The notes under the pieces: model-generated | Database searches by the model: none | Told to the model about the DNA's origin: nothing | What the model saw: only the letters and a program-made list of their open reading frames with translations | Part shown: piece after piece, positions 38,555 through 45,584 of the stretch | How the letters are laid out: each line of letters opens with the position of its first letter | Numbering within the stretch: position 1 is the stretch's first letter | Translations under genes and position numbers: made by a program | IMG/VR virus record: IMGVR_UViG_3300032322_001295 | Location: 1-64,000 of that record | From: a virus | Strand: one strand, 5' to 3' | Length of the DNA: 64,000 nucleotides

Positions 38555-39043
38555 TTAATTCTTGCTAATACAATCAAAAGTATTCATTAACTTTGTAGCA
38601 ATCTCATCGCTTAGATCTTCTTGAACATAACCACTGCTTGTATAAACACGCATGGTCTTTATCTTTTTAGTTCTAAACTGAATAAGATTGTATTCATTGC
38701 CAAAGTTACCACCAAAGTAAATAACAAAGCTACCTTTGCAGTTAAAGTCATTGACGTTAGTCATAGTAAGTCTTGTGTCATCATCAAACAATACCTGTAG
38801 TTTAGCATTTTTCTCAATGCATTTGCTTGGACCACCTACAACATCAATACTCCAGATAAGAATACTTGGCTTAAGAAAGTCTATAACAAATCCTTTATCA
38901 CCGGATGCCGATATAGCAATACGTTTTTTGATAGTCTTTGTAGATTTGTCTTCCATCTTATCGTAATGTACATCAAGCATATCACAATCTTGAGCGAATA
39001 ATGATGCCGACAAAAGCATAAGAATGCTAATCAATACTTTCAT
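38555..39043 (-). CDS. Exported small protein (signal peptide)
   Basis: The frame opens at 39130, but the internal ATG at 39043 begins MKVLISILMLLSASLFAQ, a textbook signal peptide with likely cleavage before or after the Gln, so this start is preferred. The mature ~145 residues have four Cys and beta-strand-rich sequence. It probably acts in the periplasm or at the envelope. No family is recognised. It overlaps the upstream gene by 17 bases and is followed by a terminator. Confidence 0.7.
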   Translation of the reverse strand: MKVLISILMLLSASLFAQDCDMLDVHYDKMEDKSTKTIKKRIAISASGDKGFVIDFLKPSILIWSIDVVGGPSKCIEKNAKLQVLFDDDTRLTMTNVNDFNCKGSFVIYFGGNFGNEYNLIQFRTKKIKTMRVYTSSGYVQEDLSDEIATKLMNTFDCISKN

Positions 39044-39236
39044 TGTTACGGTTTTTAATATGTTCTTCAATAAGTTCCTTGATAGATCCATAAGCAAGCT
39101 CCCACTCATGCGTGGGAGATGCGCCTTCATCTATCTCATCTATTGCAAGCGTTACGAAATCTAGTATATCATGTTTTAGTGCAGGATATTCAGATATCAT
39201 TTGCATTGCATAGTCGTTTACAATTTTTCTGTTCAT
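39027..39236 (-). CDS. Small acidic unknown protein
   Basis: The ATG at 39236 (MNRKIVNDYA) overlaps the upstream stop as ATGA and is preferred over the one at 39257. The 69-residue product is helical and acidic. No family is recognised. Confidence 0.55.
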   Translation of the reverse strand: MNRKIVNDYAMQMISEYPALKHDILDFVTLAIDEIDEGASPTHEWELAYGSIKELIEEHIKNRNNESID

Positions 39237-39832
39237 TTGTACCCAATCATTGCGCATAGAGGTCCCAAAATATCTGCTACAAGCATAACTGCTTTAGCTT
39301 TGGGTCTAGCGTTGTCATTTAATCCATTTAACCCTTTGTTTAATGAAGGATACGATGGCATAATGGTATTCCATTTTCCTAATATGCAACTACTACTAAT
39401 AGCATTGCATTCTTCCTGAATGTTATCAGTTTTCAATGTACCTGTTCTGTCTACAACATTATATGCTTTGGTCATAGCAGCACTAAGCTCTTTACCATTA
39501 CGCTTATAACTATGCGCTATAGTCATAACAGCGCTCATATTCTTTTTACTTATAGGTTCATATCTCTTACGCGCTAGCTCTACAAACAATGCAGAGATGT
39601 AATGAGATAAATAGCTGAATCCAAACTGCTTTCCCTGGTACTCATAGTCCCATTTGTAATGAAAGAAGTTTCTATGCTTTGCTTGCAAGCCGGCAAACTT
39701 ACGGACAATAGCAGAGCATGCATCAACAATAACTTGCTTTTCTTCTTTAGTAGCCAGCTCACCTTCAAAGATTTCTTTAGCCTCAATAAGTTGAGCTGAA
39801 AACTTATCGATTGTTTCTTGAATATCGTTCAC
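39233..39832 (-). CDS. Unknown helical protein
   Basis: A 199-residue helical protein (EIFEGELATKEEKQVIVDAC, then KRNGKELSAAMTKAYNV). No signal peptide, membrane helix or motif is recognised. It is the first gene after the terminator at 39855-39882 and is translationally coupled to the next gene. Confidence 0.65.
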   Translation of the reverse strand: MNDIQETIDKFSAQLIEAKEIFEGELATKEEKQVIVDACSAIVRKFAGLQAKHRNFFHYKWDYEYQGKQFGFSYLSHYISALFVELARKRYEPISKKNMSAVMTIAHSYKRNGKELSAAMTKAYNVVDRTGTLKTDNIQEECNAISSSCILGKWNTIMPSYPSLNKGLNGLNDNARPKAKAVMLVADILGPLCAMIGYK

Positions 39833-39854
39833 GATTTATAATTTTAATAATAAA

Positions 39855-39882
39855 ATAAAAAGGGCAGCTATTACAGCTGCCC
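39855..39882 (-). terminator. Intrinsic terminator
   Basis: A perfect 8-bp stem (GGGCAGCT/AGCTGCCC) with a five-base loop is followed on the minus strand by TTTTTATTTTATT. It ends the transcript of the lipoprotein-like gene at 39914-40396. Confidence 0.8.
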
Positions 39883-39913
39883 CAACACACTATAAACACA
39901 AATAAACACTAGT

Positions 39914-40396
39914 CTAATCTTCAATCTCGTAATGGTGTACACGCTGGTACTCATCATCACGCATAACTTTTACATTATTATTGCCTTGTAACTGTGCAAC
40001 AGCGCATTCGTATGGTATAATATACCCATACTTATTAAAGTACACAGGCTTATTAACTAAGTCTTCACCAGATGTATATTTGTATCCGGTAAACTCTATT
40101 GTTTCTACATAAGCTTGTATAAAAGATGATAAATCTCTTAAAACTATTTCAGGCTTTATGTCGCTAAACACTGCAAGACATTCAACTAAGTCTTTACTCT
40201 TAGCTAATGCTTCAAGATTATGGTATGCAATGATAGTGTCATACTGTCCTAGATCTTCTTCAGGAACAGCAATAGATACATGTACTTCCATAAGATTGTT
40301 ATCACGCTGTCCAAATAAAGTACAAGCGTTCATTAGTAATACGATAACCGCAACAATCACAGCGTTTACCATATAGTTGTCATAATTATTTTTCAT
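39914..40396 (-). CDS. Putative membrane-anchored or lipoprotein
   Basis: The 160-residue protein has a hydrophobic N-terminal segment (MVNAVIVAVIVLLMNACTLFG) with MNAC as a possible lipobox. The rest is soluble, with mixed alpha/beta character. Export to the periplasm or membrane is likely. It is followed by a strong terminator and abuts the upstream gene. No family is recognised. Confidence 0.65.
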   Translation of the reverse strand: MKNNYDNYMVNAVIVAVIVLLMNACTLFGQRDNNLMEVHVSIAVPEEDLGQYDTIIAYHNLEALAKSKDLVECLAVFSDIKPEIVLRDLSSFIQAYVETIEFTGYKYTSGEDLVNKPVYFNKYGYIIPYECAVAQLQGNNNVKVMRDDEYQRVHHYEIED

Positions 40397-40397
40397 G

Positions 40398-40739
40398 TTA
40401 GATAAATGTTTTAAATGAAATAAGATTTTTTATCTCTTCAATACTACTCACTGCATCAGCATCGCCGCCATCATCGTCTTTGTTACTGCCGATGATAAGA
40501 GCATTGCCAATCAGCTGTTGTGCGCCCCAACTATTTCCTGGTACGTTTATAATAAAACCATTTCTATTTGTTGTAAAAATAGCTTCATCATCTACATACA
40601 TGTAGTCGCCATTGTCAAAAGAATAACCTCCAGTTATGATATCACAACCTATAAGACTGCGAATCTCCCTAAAGTCATTGCCTGTAATCCTGGCTTCAAA
40701 TATTTCTTTTTTATCGCTATCAATAAATATGGCTCTCAT
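40398..40739 (-). CDS. DUF3846-like protein
   Basis: The frame opens at 40778, but the ATG at 40739 (MRAIFIDSD) follows the upstream stop by two bases and matches the family start. The 113-residue product has the DUF3846 layout: an N-terminal strand, IRSLIGCDIITGG, a YMYVDDEAIF core and a C-terminal LIGNALIIG with an acidic tail. The family is common on phages and plasmids; its function is unknown. Confidence 0.65.
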   Translation of the reverse strand: MRAIFIDSDKKEIFEARITGNDFREIRSLIGCDIITGGYSFDNGDYMYVDDEAIFTTNRNGFIINVPGNSWGAQQLIGNALIIGSNKDDDGGDADAVSSIEEIKNLISFKTFI

Positions 40740-40741
40740 AA

Positions 40742-40939
40742 TTAGTCTTCTTTGTATACATGAGACACACAAAAACACAGTGTCATCATGATAAGTAAAC
40801 TAATAAATACCAACACTTTGGTTATAAAAGTTTGGTATACAGCTGTCTCTTGTAAATGGTAGGCAAACAAAAATGCCATATTACCAAAGAACAGACCCAT
40901 TGCAGTCATAAATATTTTTACTATTAGCGCTGTTTTCAT
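40742..40939 (-). CDS. Small membrane protein with two helices
   Basis: The 65-residue protein has two membrane helices (residues ~5-27 and ~38-58) with a short loop containing Gln and Thr. It could be a small inner-membrane effector or holin-like protein. It is located in the early block rather than near the endolysin, so a lysis role is less likely. Confidence 0.6.
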   Translation of the reverse strand: MKTALIVKIFMTAMGLFFGNMAFLFAYHLQETAVYQTFITKVLVFISLLIMMTLCFCVSHVYKED

Positions 40940-41557
40940 TTATCTATTTATTAAATAATGTTTGAATAATTTTTCCATCACATCATGCTTGTTTTTAAAG
41001 GTCATCATATATGTACCTCTGGAGTAGCTTAAATCATCTATACTGTATGTCAACTCATCGTTGTGAACATCACTCCAATGATTTGGAATAGAAGCCTCAC
41101 AACAAATAAAATTAGACAATGTGTGTTTCTTAACAACTAAGTTAAAGCTAAACGTATGTTCATATATGTTATCAACAGTAAAATGTGATACATTAACAAA
41201 CTTGCTTACTTTAAACCTAATGTCAATCTTTTCAGTGCTACCATCAAAAGATTTAGTGTGACCTCTTTCTATTGGTTTAGCTGTACATAGAAAACCTGGA
41301 CAATTAAATACACTTTCTCTGTTATCTCTATATAACTCTTCAAGTGAATAAAAAGATACAAGTATTTCTTTTCTGTATAAGTCAAACATATGCTCCATAA
41401 TTTTGATAGCAAATGATTTAGTTAAGTCATAATTAAAATCACCTTTGTCGGTGCCTTCTTCATAACCAAACTGCTCTTTTGCTAGCATCTCAGCATATCC
41501 TTTCTTGTTGTTATCATGAGAAAACATGAGTTCAACAATCATACTAATGTCTAACAT
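40940..41557 (-). CDS. Unknown protein
   Basis: A 205-residue protein with several Cys and His residues and beta-rich C-terminal half (FNLVVKKHTLSNFICC). It overlaps the upstream gene by seven bases and meets the downstream gene end to end. No family is recognised. Confidence 0.6.
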   Translation of the reverse strand: MLDISMIVELMFSHDNNKKGYAEMLAKEQFGYEEGTDKGDFNYDLTKSFAIKIMEHMFDLYRKEILVSFYSLEELYRDNRESVFNCPGFLCTAKPIERGHTKSFDGSTEKIDIRFKVSKFVNVSHFTVDNIYEHTFSFNLVVKKHTLSNFICCEASIPNHWSDVHNDELTYSIDDLSYSRGTYMMTFKNKHDVMEKLFKHYLINR

Positions 41558-42204
41558 ATAGTTTGTTTTAAAAATAAAATAATATTATTTACAAAAGTAT
41601 CGCCAGTAACTGATGTCGTTATATCTCCATCCTGGATTTCATAACGACATTCTGATAAGTTTAAATCAGACCTGTATACGTCATAGCTCCTTACTATATC
41701 TAGTGAAAGTAATAACCTGTAAGATGAGTTAAACCAGATGGTAAGTACAACTGACATACGCTCATGTATTATCATTCTACTTCCACTGTCAAAATCTGTA
41801 CAGTAATTATATTCATCAACAATATCGTAATGAATATTGCCACAAACAAAATGCTTTCTATCACCTTCAAAGTATCCAAGGCTATACTGATCATCACAGG
41901 ATATATCTGAACACTTGATTGCATGTAATACTAAAGCTTCTGCTATGCAACTAATGTATAGTTCAATAGCACTATCTCTTGTATCAGCATCTGCATCATC
42001 TATGATAGATTTCAGTAACAACAAAGATAGCTCCACATCATCAGCCAAGAATAATGTAGAGCATCTCTTTATCATATCATTTAGTTCTTGCATGCCGGAC
42101 CAATGCATGCGAAGAACCCAAGAACAAAACCTACTAATGTAGGCAAGTGGGCCCAGTAATAATAAAGGAATACTGACAACCCAATGGTCATCAGTATCCC
42201 CCAA
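41551..42204 (-). CDS. Unknown protein with N-terminal hydrophobic region
   Basis: The 217-residue protein begins with a hydrophobic stretch (VVSIPLLLLGPLAYISRF) that could anchor it in the membrane. The rest is soluble and rich in Asp, Ser and Cys. An internal methionine (MQELNDMIKRC) could be the real start of a soluble form. The sequence fits directly after the upstream stop (three-base gap). Confidence 0.55.
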   Translation of the reverse strand: MGDTDDHWVVSIPLLLLGPLAYISRFCSWVLRMHWSGMQELNDMIKRCSTLFLADDVELSLLLLKSIIDDADADTRDSAIELYISCIAEALVLHAIKCSDISCDDQYSLGYFEGDRKHFVCGNIHYDIVDEYNYCTDFDSGSRMIIHERMSVVLTIWFNSSYRLLLSLDIVRSYDVYRSDLNLSECRYEIQDGDITTSVTGDTFVNNIILFLKQTIC

Positions 42205-42207
42205 TTG

Positions 42208-42507
42208 TTAGAGATAAACTGTTTCACGTTGTACATTTTTAACAAACGCTTGAAAAACTCTTATTGACTCATCAATACCAGGAAGAGTGTTAAACATATA
42301 AATATCTTCTACGTTGTTGTTTTTATCTACGTAGATTTTTACTCCGACTTGACCAAATCCGTAGATTCGGTAACTTATTATGTAATGCCCCTCATCTTCT
42401 TTATACTTCCCATCTTCCCATAGATTAAGTTGGTACTGTGTACCATCGTTAGGAAATAACTCTTCCATTTTATTTAATACCTCAGTTCTTAATTCTTGAT
42501 AGTTCAT
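42208..42507 (-). CDS. Small acidic unknown protein with structured leader
   Basis: A 99-residue protein (YQLNLWEDGKYKEDEGHYII then YGFGQVGVKIYVDKNNNVED) with a beta-sheet pattern. No family is recognised. It is notable for its leader: a ~50-base element with a hairpin ends right before the ATG and is repeated upstream of the 42575-42787 gene. Confidence 0.6.
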   Translation of the reverse strand: MNYQELRTEVLNKMEELFPNDGTQYQLNLWEDGKYKEDEGHYIISYRIYGFGQVGVKIYVDKNNNVEDIYMFNTLPGIDESIRVFQAFVKNVQRETVYL

Positions 42508-42510
42508 AAC

Positions 42511-42563
42511 TATTATACTCTTGTCATCCTCACATAGGCTCGAGTTCTACCTATACGCTTGTT
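42511..42563 (-). repeat. Leader repeat copy 1 with hairpin
   Basis: Immediately upstream of the 42507 start. On the minus strand the hairpin at 42534-42554 pairs ATAGG with CCTAT around the loop TAGAACTCGAG, 26 bases before the ATG. Downstream AGGATGACAAGAGTATA is shared with copy 2. The stem differs from copy 2 but stays paired, which argues for a functional RNA structure. Confidence 0.7.
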
Positions 42564-42574
42564 AGTTATTTGTT

Positions 42575-42787
42575 TTATATTGTTATTTCTGCTGGGTTCA
42601 TGCAAAGCATGACATCCCACTCTTGACCGTAGTCAGAAAAAACTAAACTGTATGGTTCGCGTTCGTAATACTGAACACCATTCCAAGAAAAAAGCATACA
42701 GCCTTCTTCGTCCCTGATTTGCAATCCATTATCATCAACACATGGAAGCAAACATTTAAGAGGGACATATTGTCCTGTCTGTGTCAT
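42575..42787 (-). CDS. Small unknown protein with structured leader
   Basis: A 70-residue protein (MTQTGQYVPLKCLLPCVDDN, with a C-x4-C pair) rich in Glu, Asp and Tyr. It is preceded by the second copy of the leader hairpin, so it may be co-regulated with the 42208-42507 gene. No family is recognised. Confidence 0.55.
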   Translation of the reverse strand: MTQTGQYVPLKCLLPCVDDNGLQIRDEEGCMLFSWNGVQYYEREPYSLVFSDYGQEWDVMLCMNPAEITI

Positions 42788-42789
42788 AC

Positions 42790-42840
42790 TTATATACTCT
42801 TGTCATCCTTACACGTGCTCGAGCTCTACACGCATACTTG
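42790..42840 (-). repeat. Leader repeat copy 2 with hairpin
   Basis: On the minus strand the hairpin at 42813-42833 pairs GCGTG with CACGT (one G-U in RNA) around TAGAGCTCGAG, 25 bases before the ATG at 42787. The loop and the AGGATGACAAGAGTATA downstream part match copy 1 with few changes. Four of five stem pairs changed on both sides or to wobble. Confidence 0.7.
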
Positions 42841-42915
42841 TTTTTTTAAATGATTTGTTGTTTCTTACTGGATAGTACATACTACCCTCGCACCTGTAAA
42901 CTCAGGTTGTTATTC

Positions 42916-43125
42916 TTAATCTTCTAGTTTACGCACGTTCACATACGTTACTACAGTATCACCACTATTATCTGTATCTAGAAGTTGATTCCAGATATAA
43001 TCTGCAACTTTTTCCGCGTTCTCTTCAAGTACATATACACTGTGAAGATTGTCATTTAAATAAATACCATAAGAAAATGGTGTTAAATAATCAAAAGATA
43101 ACTTTTCCATAATACTAGTGACCAT
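42916..43125 (-). CDS. Small unknown protein, first gene of the minus-strand block
   Basis: A 69-residue protein (MVTSIMEKLSFDYL; possible start at the second Met) with LEENAEKVADYIWNQLL helix and a C-terminal strand. It is the most promoter-proximal gene of the leftward block, next to the divergent hub. Early expression is expected. No family is recognised. Confidence 0.55.
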   Translation of the reverse strand: MVTSIMEKLSFDYLTPFSYGIYLNDNLHSVYVLEENAEKVADYIWNQLLDTDNSGDTVVTYVNVRKLED

Positions 43126-43314
43126 TCTTTATAGGGCATTTGAGTCATTTCCCTTGTTGTGAAAAATATATAAAGTGTAGATATAATCACCTATAATAAA
43201 ACCCACGCAATCACTTACAATATTAGTATGTATAACACTAATAGAGTTGTGCGATATGATGTAGAGTAGAGTAATGCGCAGCAGATGGTAGCCACTCACA
43301 CCTTTTCTCTATCA

Positions 43315-43330
43315 TGTTCCACGTGGAACA
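43315..43330. promoter_or_regulatory. parS: parS-type ParB-binding site
   Basis: TGTTCCACGTGGAACA is a perfect 16-bp palindrome identical to a common form of the bacterial chromosomal parS consensus (TGTTnCACGTGnAACA). A match of this length is very unlikely by chance. It lies in the divergent noncoding hub, and the window encodes a ParB-like protein at 29932-31971. Binding could be by the phage ParB, the host ParB, or both. Confidence 0.85.
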
Positions 43331-43414
43331 ATAGCACTAACAGTCTGACAGTCAACGCTATATGTAAATCATTATCTAATATTTTGTTATCTTACTAACA
43401 GTAGTATGAACCTT

Positions 43415-43445
43415 TTAAAAAAACCCCACGCCCGAAGGCGCAGGG
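43415..43445 (-). terminator. Strong intrinsic terminator (TTCG loop)
   Basis: On the minus strand CCCTGCGCC-TTCG-GGCGTGGGG forms a 9-bp stem with a stable TTCG tetraloop followed by seven T. It lies eight bases after the stop of the 43453-43815 gene. The plus strand (followed by ATTTTTC) may also work, making it bidirectional. Confidence 0.85.
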
Positions 43446-43452
43446 ATTTTTC

Positions 43453-43815
43453 TTACTTCTTCTTCTTAGTAGTAGTTTTGACCACTACTTCTTTCTTTTC
43501 TTCTTCTTCTTCAGGAAGTCTAGTCTCGACGACAGCTTTGTTGTTGATGGTGACGAATAACTCCTCACCAGTTTCAAATACAAACTCTTGTTCGTCTAGG
43601 AAATCTTCTAGGATTCCATCTTTACGTAATTGGTCTATCAACTGATAGGCACCAATGGTACCCTTATCAGTCAAGATACACTGCGAAGCTTTCTGCCCCC
43701 AAGTGCCTTTTCCCAATAACTTTACAAGATGTTCCCCTTCTTTCATGAATAGAGGAGAGTTCTTTTCTCCTTTTTCAATGATTTCTGTAACCTTTCCTAA
43801 TGATACCTTGCTCAT
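43453..43815 (-). CDS. Isolated small protein with Glu/Lys-rich tail
   Basis: A 120-residue protein with a basic/neutral N-terminal half (KEGEHLVKLLGKGTWGQKASQ) and an acidic then lysine-rich tail (RLPEEEEEKKEVV, ending TTKKKK). It is transcribed alone: a strong terminator follows it, and a plus-strand terminator hairpin lies upstream. Its position beside the parS site and divergent promoters suggests a regulatory or DNA-binding role, but no family is recognised. Confidence 0.65.
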   Translation of the reverse strand: MSKVSLGKVTEIIEKGEKNSPLFMKEGEHLVKLLGKGTWGQKASQCILTDKGTIGAYQLIDQLRKDGILEDFLDEQEFVFETGEELFVTINNKAVVETRLPEEEEEKKEVVVKTTTKKKK

Positions 43816-43849
43816 AATACATGAAATTAAAAAGTTAGATAATGATTTA

Positions 43850-43896
43850 ACGCGGGGGTACGATACATTAAGTGCCCTCCCGTCTTTTTTCTTTTT
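43850..43896 (+). terminator. Long hairpin with T-tract (terminator or leader structure)
   Basis: ACGCGGGGGTAC pairs with GTGCCCTCCCGT (one mismatch, two wobbles) around a ten-base loop and is followed on the plus strand by TCTTTTTTCTTTTT. This is a good plus-strand terminator shape, yet no plus-strand gene precedes it. On the minus strand it would lie in the leader of the 43453-43815 gene. Confidence 0.6.
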
Positions 43897-43910
43897 CCTC
43901 TACCAAAAAC

Positions 43911-43939
43911 TTGCATAAAACGTGCTATCTGTGTATATT
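43911..43939 (+). promoter_or_regulatory. Candidate promoter of the right plus-strand block
   Basis: TTGCAT and TATATT are separated by exactly 17 bases, a sigma-70-like arrangement. Read with the Bacteroidota consensus, TTG and TAtaTTG also fit loosely. It lies 37 bases upstream of the first rightward gene (43976), just past the hairpin terminator. Confidence 0.5.
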
Positions 43940-43975
43940 GTGCCATTATTCATTCACTATTAAATCTATATTATT

Positions 43976-44479
43976 ATGCAGACTAGGATAAATTATTATG
44001 TAAGGACTACTACTGGTGGTCATATAAAGTTGGGTACTTTGGTTACGACTAAAGATTGCAAGGTACTGGGGGTAGTTGAGGAGGTTGGAAGATTACTGGG
44101 GATAGATGGGTGGAACTGTTACGAGGTTAATGGCAAGATGGTTGTTGATGGTCCTGGTATTCCTACTGATATTGTATATGATTTTGTTGTTAATCATACT
44201 GGTCAGTCTATGAGTTTGAGGTATGATAATAGTATTGATATTAGTGGGTTTGTTGTACCGAAGATAGGGGGGTATAAATATGTTGCACCGGTTGTTGGTG
44301 ATGAGGTTGTTGAGGTAGAGGCTGGTCCTGCTCCGAGTGAGAGTGTTGGGATGTTGAAAGAGCCTGATTATAGTAAGATGAAGAAGGCTGAGTTGTTGGA
44401 GATATTGGGTGATGACGGCGATGGTAAGTTGAGTAAGGCAGAGTTGATAGAAATTATTGTTAACAAGTTAAAGAAGTAG
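43976..44479 (+). CDS. Unknown protein with C-terminal HeH/EF-hand-like motif
   Basis: The 167-residue product has a beta-rich N-terminal part and a C-terminal KMKKAELLEIL...SKAELIEIIVNKL segment, the repeated helix pattern of HeH/LEM-type DNA-binding domains of phage proteins. Between the helices, DDGDGKLSKAEL resembles an EF-hand calcium loop lacking the first Asp. It is the first gene of the right plus-strand block and is markedly G+T-rich on its coding strand. Its function is unknown. Confidence 0.7.
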   Translation: MQTRINYYVRTTTGGHIKLGTLVTTKDCKVLGVVEEVGRLLGIDGWNCYEVNGKMVVDGPGIPTDIVYDFVVNHTGQSMSLRYDNSIDISGFVVPKIGGYKYVAPVVGDEVVEVEAGPAPSESVGMLKEPDYSKMKKAELLEILGDDGDGKLSKAELIEIIVNKLKK

Positions 44480-44483
44480 GATT

Positions 44484-44786
44484 ATGATGTCTATATTAGA
44501 ATATTTGGAATGGCGTGGTGTTAATATTGATGACCATGAGGAGCGTATGTGGTGGATTGGCTGGGAGGACGCTCATTGTATGGGCAGGAGTTATGATGGC
44601 TGGAGGGATTTGAGTAGTAGTGCAGATGGCCGTTATGAGAAGTTTGCTGCATTGGTTGTTGATTACTTGCTTTATTGTAAGGTTGCTGTTGAGAATGTTA
44701 GTAATCATTATGTTTTTAATGAGCCGGGGGTGTCTTATGAGGAAGTGATTGTTGGTAGTCAGAGAGGAGGGTCTTGTCATGAATAG
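44484..44786 (+). CDS. Small unknown Trp-rich protein
   Basis: A 100-residue protein with EERMWWIGWEDAH and a following GWRDLSSSADGRYEKF segment; no signal peptide. The start may be either of two adjacent ATGs. It shares the G+T-rich codon style of its neighbours and overlaps the next gene by eight bases. No family is recognised. Confidence 0.6.
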   Translation: MMSILEYLEWRGVNIDDHEERMWWIGWEDAHCMGRSYDGWRDLSSSADGRYEKFAALVVDYLLYCKVAVENVSNHYVFNEPGVSYEEVIVGSQRGGSCHE

Positions 44787-45111
44787 GTCCTTACTTGTTT
44801 TTGGTAGTATTACTGCTTTGAGTTTATTGTTTACGGCGATGCAGATAGCCTTCATCAGGTATAGTGTTGTTAAGGCTGACAAGTTAAATGATCAGGTTAC
44901 TAAGGTTATGAATGACTTACGTGTTTTAGAAGCTGAGGTTAGGGTAAGGGATAGTATGTTGGTCAAGAGTATTGAAAGTAGTTATCAGAAGATAGAGGAA
45001 CTGACAGAGATTCGGAAGATGAACCAGAAGCAGATTGATAGTTTGAAGTTGGAGATTGAAAGTGACCTTGATGTTATTGATGAGTATAAAAAAGATATGT
45101 TAACTTGGTAA
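44779..45111 (+). CDS. Membrane-anchored coiled-coil protein (inner-spanin-like)
   Basis: The ATG at 44779 (MNRSLLVFGS) is preferred over one 30 bases earlier because it couples to the upstream stop. The 110-residue product has one N-terminal membrane helix (residues 4-24) and then a continuous coiled coil to the end. That is the architecture of Rz-type inner spanins, and of many phage membrane proteins. It is followed closely by another exported coiled-coil protein. The spanin role is inferred only. Confidence 0.6.
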   Translation: MNRSLLVFGSITALSLLFTAMQIAFIRYSVVKADKLNDQVTKVMNDLRVLEAEVRVRDSMLVKSIESSYQKIEELTEIRKMNQKQIDSLKLEIESDLDVIDEYKKDMLTW

Positions 45112-45121
45112 ATTTTTTGGA

Positions 45122-45583
45122 ATGAAAACGCTAATATTTGTTTTGATGTCTTGTTCTTTGTTTGCTCAGCTAGAAACTATTAAGGTTTATGATGGGTTAG
45201 ACATTTCTTACTTGACAAGAAAAGATACTGTGCTTATGTCGTTACGTAAATGGAATGATGTTGTAGGTATTCTTAGGGTACAGAATACTGCTATTGTAGA
45301 TTACAAGTCTTTGTCTGGTAAGTATGAGAAAGATATTAGGGATGCAGAGTTACTGATCACTGAGTACAAGGGTATAGTTAAGAATCTTGATGAAAGGGTA
45401 AACATATACCAGGGGGCGTACAACATGAGTACTGATAAGATAGTTGAGTTAAATAATCTTTGGCAGCAGGGCATGAAATATGCAAATAATGAGCGAAAAA
45501 GAGGTATCTTTATAGGGACAACCTGGGGCATTATTGGAGGTTTTGCTGCAGGGATTATTACATCAGTTATTTTATTTAAGTGA
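45122..45583 (+). CDS. Exported coiled-coil protein with C-terminal membrane helix
   Basis: A signal peptide (MKTLIFVLMSCSLFAQ) leads a 153-residue protein with a central coiled coil and a Gly-rich C-terminal membrane helix (FIGTTWGIIGGFAAGIITSVILF). MSCS could also be read as a lipobox-like site. With the preceding gene it could form an envelope-spanning or lysis pair. No family is recognised. Confidence 0.65.
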   Translation: MKTLIFVLMSCSLFAQLETIKVYDGLDISYLTRKDTVLMSLRKWNDVVGILRVQNTAIVDYKSLSGKYEKDIRDAELLITEYKGIVKNLDERVNIYQGAYNMSTDKIVELNNLWQQGMKYANNERKRGIFIGTTWGIIGGFAAGIITSVILFK

Positions 45584-45584
45584 G

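Larger units (their letters stand above)
43126..43452. other. Noncoding divergent hub (327 bases)
   Basis: No convincing reading frame. It holds the parS palindrome (43315-43330) and the terminator at 43415-43445. A/T-rich tracts near 43165-43200 may contain the leftward promoter, including a TATATTTTT on the minus strand that only partly fits TAnnTTTG. A replication origin here is possible but no iterons or dnaA boxes were recognised. Confidence 0.6.

Noticed and set aside
39001-39130. Longer form of the exported protein starting at 39130
   Set aside because: The extra 29 residues overlap the upstream gene and would bury the clear signal peptide that begins at 39043.
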